This document shows positions 25,667 through 34,490 of a stretch of DNA of 64,000 nt, piece by piece (the first letter of the stretch is position 1; each line of letters starts with the position of its first letter). The stretch comes from an uncultured Flavobacteriales bacterium. GTDB lineage: Bacteria; Bacteroidota; Bacteroidia; Flavobacteriales_D; Sanyastnellaceae. The position numbers and the translations under genes are program-made. The DNA lies in contig CALJKR010000073.1 in NCBI GenBank assembly GCA_937974555.1, positions 1 to 64,000 on the forward strand, written 5' to 3'. Below the pieces are notes generated by a model that made no database searches, was not told the origin of the DNA, and was given only the letters and a program-made list of their open reading frames with translations.

Positions 25667-28600
25667 GATCGTGTTCTTCAAATTGATATAAGTCGCCTTC
25701 AGAGTCGCAATGGAAGTGTCTTCTCTTGCGACCGTTGGGTTTTTGCGGTTGATCGCCATTGGCGATGGATTTTTGCATTTCGTCCATTAAAAGCTTGCGA
25801 TCGTTCCATTGTTGTTGGAAAAGAAAGCCGTCTTCCTCACGGTCAAAATAACAACGACCATCCACAAAGGTTTTTTCAGCCATGGCATAAATGCTCAATG
25901 GGTTGTTGCTCCAAATGACAATGTCAGCATCTTTTCCAACTTTCAATGATCCCATGCGCTGATCCAAGTGTAGCATTTTGGCAGGATTTAAAGTCACAAA
26001 TTTCCATGCTTCCTCCTCTGTCAAACGTCCGTATTTTACCGCTTTTGCAGCTTCTTGGTTTAATCTACGGGCCATTTCGGCGTCGTCAGAATTGAAGGCT
26101 ACCACCAACCCTTGTCGGTGCATCAAGGCTCCGTTGTGAGGTATTGCCTCTCTCACTTCCATCTTGTAAGCCCACCAATCGCTAAACGAAGAAGCTGCAG
26201 CGCCATGGGCTTTCATTTTATCCGCTACCTTGTATCCTTCCAAGATGTGCGTGAAGGTGTTGATGCGGAATCCCATACTGTCTGCCATGTGCATGAGCAT
26301 GTTGATTTCACTTTGCACATAACTGTGGCAGGTGATGAATCTTTTCTTTTCGAGTATTTCAAGCAGGGCCTCTAATTCCAAGTCCTTTCTTGGTTTGGGT
26401 AAAGGGTTTTTTGTTTTGAGCGAGGCGTTATAGGCTTTCCACATTAGACCATATTCACGGGCCTGATGGAAGTGATCGTAGTATACTTGTTCCACGCCCA
26501 TTCTGGTTTGTGGGAAACGAACACTATTGAAATCACCGGCGTTGCTTTGTTTGACATTTTCTCCTAAGGCAAATTTGATGAACCCAGCTGCATTTTCAAT
26601 GAGCATTTGATCGGCATTTTGTCCCCAACGAAGTTTGACAAGCGCACTTTGTCCACCAATGGCATTGGCGCTTCCATGTAGCAATTGAGCGGCAGTAACG
26701 CCACCTGCCAATTGGCGATAAATGTCAATGTCTTCTGGCCAAACCACACGTGACTCTTCAACTTCAGCACTGGAAGACTGGGTGTGCTCATTCACCGCTG
26801 CAATGGCAATGTGGCTGTGCTCGTCTATGATTCCCGCCGTCACATGTTTGCCTGTCCCGTCTATAATTGTTGCGTCCGCGGGAGGTGTGACTTTGCCTAC
26901 CTGAATGATTTTTCCATTTTGTATCAAAAGGTCACCTTGGATATTTCCCTCCGCTTCGTTGGTCCACAACGTGGCGTTCTTGATCCAAACGGTTTCTTGC
27001 TCTGGCAGAGCTGTTCTACCATAAGCTCCAAAGGGATAGGTCATTTCGGTATGCGGGGTAATCCATTCAGCTTCATCATTTGGGTTTGCATTAGAGGAAG
27101 TTGGATCAATCCATTTAAAAGTTCCAGAAACAGCATAGTTTCGTTGATCTTCATTTTGATTAACCAATATCCAGCCATCTACGGTGTCATTGTTCTTTTG
27201 CAACGTGATGTATTGGGGTTCACGATTTGCCGTTTTTATTTGGACGCTGTCTTTTTGATTTTTGATATCCGCTTTGAGTTGAAAGCTGATGCGGGCGTCA
27301 TCTGTTTTTACAATAACTTCGTTGGATAGGGTATCCACTCCTTGAATCCATCTGGCACGAGGGCCACCTGGCGCTTCAAACACTTCAAGGGTCAGTTGCG
27401 TCTCAGTGGCGTTGGGCAGATTGTTTTTCCAATTGAGGGAATAAGTGCCCAACCAGGGGTTTTTGGTTTCCTTGTTCACTTCATGGGCCTTGCCCATGAC
27501 CCAATTGTATTCTATTTGGCAATGTTTATCTAATAATGGCGCGGTTGTAACCAATAGATTGGCGTATTTGCCTTTTTCAAGAGAACCTAGGATATCATGG
27601 ACTTTGATCCAATGGGCGGGTCGTGTTATCAATGCTTCAAACACATCTTGTTCAGTTAAACCATACATTGCGGCTTTTCTGATTTGCTTGAGTAATTGAG
27701 CCGGATCCTCAAGGCCATCTGCTGTAAACACAAATGGAATTTGTGCAGATTTTAATTGGGCGGCATTGCTGGGCGCCCAATCCCAATGTTTCATTTCTTC
27801 AAGTGGAACTTGGCGCGCCAACAAGGGATCAATCAAATCCATGGGACCTGGGAAGTTGAGGGGTAAAATGAAATATCCTTTGGTATTTTTAATGTCCTCT
27901 ATGCGCTGATACTCATTACCACTTCCTTTGAAGATGTATTGAATGTTGTTTTCATCGCCAACTTTATCCGCGCGAAGCACATTCCATTTGTCATCCGTTT
28001 CAAAGAAAGCGGGGAATTGTTGCAGTTGTAAAAAGGATTCCAAGCTCAGGTTGCGTTCGCTTTTAAAACCACTGTTCTTGTACCATTCGGCATCCAAATA
28101 GGTTTGTCTGAGTAGTGCGATAGCACCCATCAGACTCGAAGGGTAATCTTGTTGACTGGCGCCTTTGTCAAAGGAGTAGTGCGCGGAGACATTAGAGCGG
28201 AGGAGCCCGATATTTTCATTTTCATCCAAAGCCACGAGAGCGCCGCTACCGCGAACGATTCCATTATTTTGGTAGGTGAGCACAGCACCAAATCCTGCTT
28301 TGATCAGTGGTTGTGCTTGTTCATTATTGTAAGAATAGTGGTAGCTGGCGGCGTAGTCCGCGTGAATGGCGTCATTCCAGCCAAATGCACCTTTCCGTTC
28401 TCTTTCCATGTGAGGAAAAGGGGACCATTGGGGGCGTTCAACCGCGGGTTGTCCCAAATGACTATTGAGGTCGATGAAAGAAGGATAGATGTGCTTTCCT
28501 TGGCAGGAGATTTCGACAGTGCCCGCAGGGATGGAAATGTCATTTCCAACATTGACGATCCTACCTTGTGCAATCAAGAGGGTTGCATCTTCAATGATGG

Positions 28601-28742
28601 TGGTTGCATTGATATGCACGATGGCATGGGTCAACGCGGTGGGAACCACATCTTTTTCTCGAGCACCATTGACTGGAAAAGTGGGTTGTGCTTGGAGACA
28701 AATGGTCCCCAAGATTGCAGCACACGTAAAGAGTTTTCGCAT
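25650..28742 (-). CDS. large secreted amidohydrolase with two amidohydrolase modules
   Basis: This is a 1030-residue exported protein with signal peptide MRKLFTCAAILGTICLQAQ. It holds two amidohydrolase-like modules. The first (about 35-420) opens YPSFIDLNSHLGQP, retaining only one of the two HxH histidines, and is probably degenerate. The second (about 580-990) has an intact GIIDEHSHI metal motif, later histidines (ITCHSYVQ, NTFTHILEGY, MHRQGLVVAFNSDD) and the closing GSLKVGKDADIVIWSNNPL. The C-terminus is histidine-rich (HFHCDSEGD...EEHDHENHH) and may bind metal. The substrate is unknown; periplasmic members act on cyclic amides or dipeptide-like molecules. A weak TATCATTG box lies 4 bases before the ATG. 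Confidence 0.85.
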   Translation of the reverse strand: MRKLFTCAAILGTICLQAQPTFPVNGAREKDVVPTALTHAIVHINATTIIEDATLLIAQGRIVNVGNDISIPAGTVEISCQGKHIYPSFIDLNSHLGQPAVERPQWSPFPHMERERKGAFGWNDAIHADYAASYHYSYNNEQAQPLIKAGFGAVLTYQNNGIVRGSGALVALDENENIGLLRSNVSAHYSFDKGASQQDYPSSLMGAIALLRQTYLDAEWYKNSGFKSERNLSLESFLQLQQFPAFFETDDKWNVLRADKVGDENNIQYIFKGSGNEYQRIEDIKNTKGYFILPLNFPGPMDLIDPLLARQVPLEEMKHWDWAPSNAAQLKSAQIPFVFTADGLEDPAQLLKQIRKAAMYGLTEQDVFEALITRPAHWIKVHDILGSLEKGKYANLLVTTAPLLDKHCQIEYNWVMGKAHEVNKETKNPWLGTYSLNWKNNLPNATETQLTLEVFEAPGGPRARWIQGVDTLSNEVIVKTDDARISFQLKADIKNQKDSVQIKTANREPQYITLQKNNDTVDGWILVNQNEDQRNYAVSGTFKWIDPTSSNANPNDEAEWITPHTEMTYPFGAYGRTALPEQETVWIKNATLWTNEAEGNIQGDLLIQNGKIIQVGKVTPPADATIIDGTGKHVTAGIIDEHSHIAIAAVNEHTQSSSAEVEESRVVWPEDIDIYRQLAGGVTAAQLLHGSANAIGGQSALVKLRWGQNADQMLIENAAGFIKFALGENVKQSNAGDFNSVRFPQTRMGVEQVYYDHFHQAREYGLMWKAYNASLKTKNPLPKPRKDLELEALLEILEKKRFITCHSYVQSEINMLMHMADSMGFRINTFTHILEGYKVADKMKAHGAAASSFSDWWAYKMEVREAIPHNGALMHRQGLVVAFNSDDAEMARRLNQEAAKAVKYGRLTEEEAWKFVTLNPAKMLHLDQRMGSLKVGKDADIVIWSNNPLSIYAMAEKTFVDGRCYFDREEDGFLFQQQWNDRKLLMDEMQKSIANGDQPQKPNGRKRRHFHCDSEGDLYQFEEHDHENHH

Positions 28743-28766
28743 ACTGCAATGATAAGCAATAAAGGG

Positions 28767-29417
28767 CTATTCTACAATCCCGACATGATCAGGAATAATG
28801 AGCTTTCCAGCGGTTTTGGATTGTATTTCTTCGATGCTAACATCTGCCGCTCTTTCAAGCAAAACAAATGCGCCGTCACGGATGTCAAACACACCGAGGT
28901 CTGTGACCACTTTTTTAATGCAATGCACACCCGTCAGAGGAAGTGAGCATTGAGGAAGTAGTTTGGAATTTCCGGCCTTGTCACAATGCTGCATCGCGAC
29001 AATAATATTTTTTGCAGAAGCAACAAGGTCCATTGCACCACCCATCCCTTTGACCATTTTTCCGGGAACTTTCCAATTGGCGATATCACCGTTCTCACTG
29101 ACCTCCATTGCACCCAAAATGGTTAAATCTACCTTTTGCGCTCTGATCATCCCAAAGCTCATGGCACTATCAAAAATAGAGGAGCCGGGCAAGGTGGTAA
29201 CCGTTTGTTTTCCTGCATTGATCAAATCAGCGTCTTCTTCTCCTTCAAAGGGAAAGGGGCCCATACCCAAGAGACCATTTTCTGATTGAAGAACCACCTC
29301 AATATTCTGAGGGACATAGTTGGCCACCAAAGTAGGGATTCCAATCCCCAAATTGACATACATTCCGTCTTGCACTTCTTTCGCGATGCGCTTGGCAATT
29401 CCGTTTTTATCTAACAT
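28767..29417 (-). CDS. scoB: 3-oxoacid CoA-transferase subunit B
   Basis: This is the 216-residue beta subunit of succinyl-CoA:3-ketoacid CoA-transferase, which moves CoA between succinyl-CoA and acetoacetate in ketone-body or branched-chain amino-acid breakdown. The catalytic glutamate is Glu46 in the VVLQSENGLLGMGPFP motif. Other landmarks are VNLGIGIPTL near the N-terminus and MVKGMGGAMDLVASAKN. It starts 2 bases after the stop of subunit A, the normal order for this pair. Confidence 0.95.
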   Translation of the reverse strand: MLDKNGIAKRIAKEVQDGMYVNLGIGIPTLVANYVPQNIEVVLQSENGLLGMGPFPFEGEEDADLINAGKQTVTTLPGSSIFDSAMSFGMIRAQKVDLTILGAMEVSENGDIANWKVPGKMVKGMGGAMDLVASAKNIIVAMQHCDKAGNSKLLPQCSLPLTGVHCIKKVVTDLGVFDIRDGAFVLLERAADVSIEEIQSKTAGKLIIPDHVGIVE

Positions 29418-29419
29418 GA

Positions 29420-30124
29420 TTACGCTCTTTTTTGGGTGGTTCTTTGTTCGATTCGTTTTTCATAATCTACGCCTTGGAATATCCGATGAACGTATATTCC
29501 TGGGGTGTGGATGTGGTCGGGATCAAGTTCACCCGCGGGCACCAATTCTTCTACCTCAGCGATGGTGATTTTCCCGGCCATGGCCATCATGGGATTAAAG
29601 TTTCTGGCGGTGCTGCGAAAAATCAAGTTGCCCATGGTGTCTCCTTTCCATGCTTTTACGATAGCAAAGTCGGCATCAAATGCATATTCCATCAAGTAAG
29701 TTTTGCCATTGAAGTCTCTGGTTTCCTTGCCTATGGCCACTTCCGTTCCAACACCAGCTGGAGTAAAGATGGCGGGCATTCCATACCCTGCGGCCATACA
29801 GCGCGTAGCCAAAGTGCCTTGCGGTATGAGTTCAACTTCCAATTCACCTGAGAGCATTTGTCTTTCAAACTCAGCGTTTTCTCCGACGTAAGAACTGATC
29901 ATTTTTTTAACCTGCTTTCCTTGTAACAAAAGTCCCAATCCAAAGTCGTCCACGCCTGCATTGTTGGAGATGCAGGTTAAATTTTTAACGCCTGTTTTTA
30001 CCAGTTCGTTGATGCTATTTTCAGGAATACCGCACAAACCAAATCCGCCGACCATGAGGGTCATTCCATCTTGGATTCCGGCGCAGGCCTCGCGGGCATC
30101 TTTTACAACTTTATTTAATCCCAT
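29420..30124 (-). CDS. scoA: 3-oxoacid CoA-transferase subunit A
   Basis: This is the 234-residue alpha subunit of the same CoA-transferase. Motifs are VGGFGLCGIPENSI (CoA-binding glycine-rich loop), CISNNAGVDDFGLGLLL, and TPAGVGTEVAIGKETRDFNGKTYLMEYAFDADFAIVKAWKGD. It follows the PBP1A stop by only 2 bases, so metabolism and cell-wall genes share one transcript here. Confidence 0.95.
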   Translation of the reverse strand: MGLNKVVKDAREACAGIQDGMTLMVGGFGLCGIPENSINELVKTGVKNLTCISNNAGVDDFGLGLLLQGKQVKKMISSYVGENAEFERQMLSGELEVELIPQGTLATRCMAAGYGMPAIFTPAGVGTEVAIGKETRDFNGKTYLMEYAFDADFAIVKAWKGDTMGNLIFRSTARNFNPMMAMAGKITIAEVEELVPAGELDPDHIHTPGIYVHRIFQGVDYEKRIEQRTTQKRA

Positions 30125-30126
30125 AA

Positions 30127-32550
30127 TTATTTTTTTATTGTTGAATCAACGCCACCCATGAACATTTCTCCGTTGTCATAAAGACCAGCGTCTTCTCCTT
30201 CACTGAAGATATCCTCATCACTAAAGATATGGTCCGGGTTGGCTGCTCTACAATCGAAACGCAAGGTATCGAAGTTCGCGGGTCGCGCAAAGTCTCCTTT
30301 GGAAATTTTTATATCGGTATTGGCATATACTTTATTCATGTAATAGCCAAAAATGGGAAGGCCGGTATTGGCACCTTGACCCAGGTTGGTGCTTGAAAAG
30401 CGGACCGTGGGATCTTGCGCACCCACCCAAACGCCGGTTACCAAATCGGGTGTCATTCCAATGAACCAGCCATCGGTGTTGTTCTGGGTAGTACCTGTTT
30501 TACCGGCCAAGGGATACCGCAGATTGCCGTATGGTCTTCCGCTTCTGATCCTGGCTGCGGTTCCAAAATTACATACCCCTTTCATCATGTCTACCAGGGC
30601 ATATGCAACGCTGGGATCCAAGGCTTGACTGATTTGAGGATCGGCCTCATAAATCAGGTTTCCATTGCGGTCTTCAATACGCAAAAGATAAGTGGGTTCT
30701 ATGTACATTCCTTGGTTGACCAAAGCAGAATTGGCTCCCACCATCTCGTACAAGGAAAGCTGGGCAACACCCAACGCAATGGAGTAGGTATGCGGGATGT
30801 CGCTTTTTATTCCCAGATTGCGGGCCAAGGCGATGACGGCATCAATGCCATAGTCTGCAATCAACTGGGCTGCAACTGTGTTCACGGAAGCGGCCAAAGC
30901 TTTGTTCATCACATACCTTCCTGCACCTCCTCCTCTGGGGCACCATCTTTCTCCAGTGGGAAGCGGAATGCAAGGCGAAGCTACCACAACAGGATCGCAA
31001 GGTTTTTTACCCATGCGCAATGCTGTGGCATATACAAATGGCTTAAAGGTAGAGCCTACTTGACGTCGGGATTGAAATACATTGTCGTATTTGAAGTAGT
31101 TGTAATCTATACCACCAACCCATGCTTTGACGTGACCGGATTTGGGATCAACGGACATCAAGCTGGCATGTAAAATGGCCTTGTGGTAAAGGATGCTGTC
31201 CATGGGGCTGAGGGTAGTGTCTTTGGGCCCGGCATGACTGTACACTTTCATTTTGACCGGCTTTTTGAATATCTGTTCGATATCTGAAGGACTGTGGTAT
31301 GCCCAGTGTTCACCACAACCCCCTTCCTCTTCTTCACATACCCATTCATTGCCCACATGGCTGATGTAACTTTTGGGTCGTTTGCATTCAGGACATTGGT
31401 GGCCTGCCAATACTTTATACCGGTCGCTTTGCTTTACAGATTGATCGATGATGTTCTTGCGATCAGATTCTGTGATGCCATTGTAAAATGGATAATTTTC
31501 TTTTCTTCTCGATTTCAAGTCCTGCGTAAATGCCTTTTGCAATTCCTTGCTCAAGTGCTCTTCCACAGCGTACTCCCCATATTCTTGCAAACGCGAATCC
31601 AAGGTGGTGTAAATTTTTAATCCATCCTTGTAAATGTTGTAAGCGCTACCATCGGCTTTGGCGTATTTCAAAGAGCCATCGGCATTTTTTTCTTCAAAGA
31701 TATCTTGAAGTTTGAGGCGAAGCACCTCTCTGAAGTATGGCGCCATTCCTTCTGTGTGGCTGATTTTTTGGAAGTCCAACCCCAAAGGCAATACGCGCAA
31801 TGAGTCGTATTTTTCTTTAGTAAGATAACCGTTCTTCACCATTTGCTTTAGAACAACCTCACGTCTTTTGGTTACTTTTTCTTCACGTTTGATGGGATTA
31901 AATAGGGATGAATTTTTAAGCATCCCAACCAGCATCGCGCATTGATCAACGGTAAGTTTATCGGGTGTGGTATTGAAGTAAACCAATGCGGCAGATTTGA
32001 TTCCTACGGCTTGATTTAAAAAGTCATATTGATTGAGATAGTGGGTAACGATTTCTTCTTTGGTGTACAATCGTTCTAGCCGGCAGGCGATGATCCACTC
32101 CCTTATTTTTTGCCAGGCACGTCGCACTTTTCCAACCTTTTCAAAATTCTTGGTGAATTGCTGTTTGGCCAATTGTTGGGTGATGGTAGAGCCTCCGCCG
32201 TCTTGACCAAAGCTGAATACGGCTCGAAAAAGTCCCAGGTAATCGACGCCACTGTGCTGATAAAAACGCTCATCTTCAGTGGCTACCAGTGCGTCAATTA
32301 GGTGTTTGGGCAATTCCGTGAACTTGACATCAGCTCGGTTTTCTTTGAAGTAAGAGCCAATCAATTTTCCATCCGCGCTGTATATGGAGGATGCCAAACT
32401 TACCTTGGGGTTGGCCAAAGCATCGACGTTGGGAAGTCCACTGAAAAGGGTGATCAATAGAATCAAAAACACCAAAATTGCGGGAGTTGCGCCAATCCAA
32501 ATGATTCTCTTGTTGTATTTTTTTACTATTTCAGGATTTATTTTTTCCAT
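30127..32550 (-). CDS. mrcA: class A penicillin-binding protein 1A (glycosyltransferase + transpeptidase)
   Basis: This 807-residue bifunctional enzyme polymerises and cross-links peptidoglycan. One transmembrane helix (about 15-37) anchors it with the catalytic part in the periplasm. The GT51 domain (about 55-240) has the catalytic glutamate in ATEDERFYQHSGVD and GGSTITQQLAKQ. The transpeptidase domain has Ser500 in GSTFKPF, then SVNTVAAQ and the KTGTTQN motif. Between the two domains lies an unusual cysteine-rich insert with Cys386, Cys389, Cys405 and Cys412 (CPEC...C...C), resembling a zinc ribbon. The C-terminus is acidic. The ATG lies 4 bases after a TATCTTTG box. Confidence 0.95.
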   Translation of the reverse strand: MEKINPEIVKKYNKRIIWIGATPAILVFLILLITLFSGLPNVDALANPKVSLASSIYSADGKLIGSYFKENRADVKFTELPKHLIDALVATEDERFYQHSGVDYLGLFRAVFSFGQDGGGSTITQQLAKQQFTKNFEKVGKVRRAWQKIREWIIACRLERLYTKEEIVTHYLNQYDFLNQAVGIKSAALVYFNTTPDKLTVDQCAMLVGMLKNSSLFNPIKREEKVTKRREVVLKQMVKNGYLTKEKYDSLRVLPLGLDFQKISHTEGMAPYFREVLRLKLQDIFEEKNADGSLKYAKADGSAYNIYKDGLKIYTTLDSRLQEYGEYAVEEHLSKELQKAFTQDLKSRRKENYPFYNGITESDRKNIIDQSVKQSDRYKVLAGHQCPECKRPKSYISHVGNEWVCEEEEGGCGEHWAYHSPSDIEQIFKKPVKMKVYSHAGPKDTTLSPMDSILYHKAILHASLMSVDPKSGHVKAWVGGIDYNYFKYDNVFQSRRQVGSTFKPFVYATALRMGKKPCDPVVVASPCIPLPTGERWCPRGGGAGRYVMNKALAASVNTVAAQLIADYGIDAVIALARNLGIKSDIPHTYSIALGVAQLSLYEMVGANSALVNQGMYIEPTYLLRIEDRNGNLIYEADPQISQALDPSVAYALVDMMKGVCNFGTAARIRSGRPYGNLRYPLAGKTGTTQNNTDGWFIGMTPDLVTGVWVGAQDPTVRFSSTNLGQGANTGLPIFGYYMNKVYANTDIKISKGDFARPANFDTLRFDCRAANPDHIFSDEDIFSEGEDAGLYDNGEMFMGGVDSTIKK

Positions 32551-32554
32551 AGTA

Positions 32555-32562
32555 CAAAGATA
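32555..32562 (-). promoter_or_regulatory. PBP1A -7 box candidate (TATCTTTG)
   Basis: A perfect minus-strand TAnnTTTG match ends 4 bases before the PBP1A ATG at 32550. No clear -33 TTG is seen at 19-21 bases. It probably drives the PBP1A, scoA, scoB, amidohydrolase run. Confidence 0.6.
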
Positions 32563-32635
32563 AATTTTGGTCTCATCGACTGCTGAAATATTGCATGGTC
32601 TTTCAACAGCCTATTGCTCATTACTATCAAGGCAA

Positions 32636-34450
32636 TTAACCCAGATCTGTGGGGAGTTGAAAATATTGAAAAACCTTGCTGGCAATGGGTTTGGAGACGA
32701 TGGTGGACAATGTTTCCTTGGATTGTTGTTTGATATTTTCAACACTGCCAAAGTGTCGAAGAAGTTTTTGCGCGGATTGAATACCCAATCCGGGGATTTG
32801 AGTAAGCTCCGTTTGTATGGCTTCTTTCGATCTACGATTGCGGTGTTTGGAAAGTCCAAATCGATGGGCTTCATCGCGCAATTGTTGTATAAGTTTGAGT
32901 GATTCAGAACGTTTGTCCAAATACAAGGGGTCGGAGTCACCGGGGAAGTAGATCTCTTCTAGTTTTTTGGCAATTCCAATGACGGCCATTTTTCCGCGCA
33001 ATCCCAGTAAAGTCAGACTTTCCATTGCGGCACTCAACTGCCCTTTTCCTCCATCGATGATAAGCAGTTGTGGCAAAGGTTCATTTTCTTCCAACACCCT
33101 GTGGTATCTGCGGTAGATGGCCTCACGCATGGTGGCAAAGTCATCGGGCCCTTGCACGGTTTTGACATTGAAAATGCGGTAATCTTTTTTGCTGGATTTG
33201 GCGTTTTTGAATACCACGCAAGCACTGACAGGATTGGTTCCTTGGATATTGGAGTTATCAAAACATTCAATGTGTCGGGGTAATTCTTGCATATGCAAAT
33301 CACGTTGCATGGTGCTTAAAATGCGCTCCACGTGACGCTCTGGATCAGTGAGCTCAATTTGTTTGTGTGAATGTATCAAGCTTTGTTTGGCATTCCGTTC
33401 AGATAAATCCAAAAGCTTTTTCTTGTCTCCGCGTTGAGGTACGATAATTTTACTTTCTTCCCAAGGCCATTCAATAGCAAAGGGCGCCAGTATTTCCCGG
33501 GCCTTGGATTGAAATTTTTCACGGATTTCGACAATGGCAAATTGCAAAATGTCTTCGTCTGTTTCATCCATTCTTTTTTTCAATTCTACGTTGTATCCTA
33601 TGGAGATAGAGCCATTCATGATTTGTAGATAATTTACAAAAGCGTTTTGCTCATCGGATACAATACTGAAAACGTCGATGTTGGAAATGGACGGGTGCAC
33701 AATGGTATTCTTGGCTTGAAAAGTTTCAAGAGCTTCAATTTTCTCTTTGATTTGATGTGCTTCCTCAAAGTTTAGCGCTTGGGCTTGCACCTGCATTTCT
33801 TGTTTGAGTTCGCGAAGCACATCACCATAATATCCTTTGACAATGCGTTTGATATTTTGGATATGCTGGTTGTATTCCTCTTCTGATTGTTTGGCGTCAC
33901 AAGGGCCTTTGCAATTCCCGATGTGGTATTCCAAGCAAACCCTGAATTTTCCTTTTTGTATGTTTTCCGGCGTCAGAGGAAGTGTGCAGGTTCGCACGGG
34001 GTATAAGGTTTTGGCCAAGTCCAATACCTGATGCATGGCCTTGACGCTGGTAAATGGTCCCAAATACAGTGAACCATCTTTGATGATTTTTCGGGTAGGA
34101 AATACCCGAGGAAATCTTTCGTTTTTGATGACAATACTCGGATAAGTTCTGTCGTCTTTTAACGCAATATTGTATTTGGGCTTGTATTGTTTGATCAAAG
34201 AATTTTCAAGCAGAAGGGCATCGGATTCCGTGGCCACAACGATGTATTTGATGTCTGCAATTCTCTTGACCAATTGAAAGGTTTTGGCGCTATCAAATTT
34301 GATCTTACCAAAGTAGCTGGACACCCGATTTTTTAGGACTTTGGCTTTGCCGATGTAAAGCAATTGGCCTTGATCATCGTAATATTGATATACCCCCGGT
34401 TTTTCAGGGAGTGTTTTCAAAATTTGTTCGATGTGTGGGCTAGTTTTCAA
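32636..34450 (-). CDS. uvrC: UvrC, excinuclease ABC subunit C
   Basis: UvrC makes both incisions around bulky DNA lesions during nucleotide-excision repair with UvrA and UvrB. The 604 residues show the GIY-YIG nuclease near the N-terminus (PGVYQYYDDQGQLLYIGKAK), a UVR motif (about 205-235, LNFEEAHQIKEKIEALE), the UvrC homology/RNase H-like domain (CFDNSNIQGTNPVSACVVF, IDGGKGQLSAA), and a C-terminal helix-hairpin-helix (IPGLGIQSAQKLLRHF). The start is TTG at 34450, with no ATG nearby to replace it. The codon sits 6 bases after a TAACTTCG box that forms half of a palindrome shared with the divergent epimerase gene. Confidence 0.95.
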   Translation of the reverse strand: MKTSPHIEQILKTLPEKPGVYQYYDDQGQLLYIGKAKVLKNRVSSYFGKIKFDSAKTFQLVKRIADIKYIVVATESDALLLENSLIKQYKPKYNIALKDDRTYPSIVIKNERFPRVFPTRKIIKDGSLYLGPFTSVKAMHQVLDLAKTLYPVRTCTLPLTPENIQKGKFRVCLEYHIGNCKGPCDAKQSEEEYNQHIQNIKRIVKGYYGDVLRELKQEMQVQAQALNFEEAHQIKEKIEALETFQAKNTIVHPSISNIDVFSIVSDEQNAFVNYLQIMNGSISIGYNVELKKRMDETDEDILQFAIVEIREKFQSKAREILAPFAIEWPWEESKIIVPQRGDKKKLLDLSERNAKQSLIHSHKQIELTDPERHVERILSTMQRDLHMQELPRHIECFDNSNIQGTNPVSACVVFKNAKSSKKDYRIFNVKTVQGPDDFATMREAIYRRYHRVLEENEPLPQLLIIDGGKGQLSAAMESLTLLGLRGKMAVIGIAKKLEEIYFPGDSDPLYLDKRSESLKLIQQLRDEAHRFGLSKHRNRRSKEAIQTELTQIPGLGIQSAQKLLRHFGSVENIKQQSKETLSTIVSKPIASKVFQYFQLPTDLG

Positions 34451-34455
34451 TGAGC

Positions 34456-34487
34456 GCGAAGTTAAAGAGATTGTGGGTTAACTTCGC
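34456..34487. promoter_or_regulatory. palindromic divergent promoter between uvrC and epimerase
   Basis: GCGAAGTTAA (34456-34465) and its exact reverse complement TTAACTTCGC (34478-34487) are separated by 12 bases. Each arm contains TAACTTCG, a one-mismatch TAnnTTTG -7 box, pointing outward: 34464-34457 towards uvrC (6 bases from its TTG) and 34479-34486 towards the epimerase (4 bases from its ATG). The whole intergenic region is 40 bp. It could equally be an operator for a dimeric regulator. Confidence 0.6.
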
Positions 34488-34490
34488 CAC

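Noticed and set aside
28149..28946. 265-codon plus-strand frame antisense to the large amidohydrolase and scoB
   Set aside because: It spans two well-supported minus-strand genes and their gap; there is no start signal or domain.
30415..31173. 252-codon plus-strand frame antisense to PBP1A
   Set aside because: PBP1A transpeptidase motifs are in the opposite frame; no independent support.
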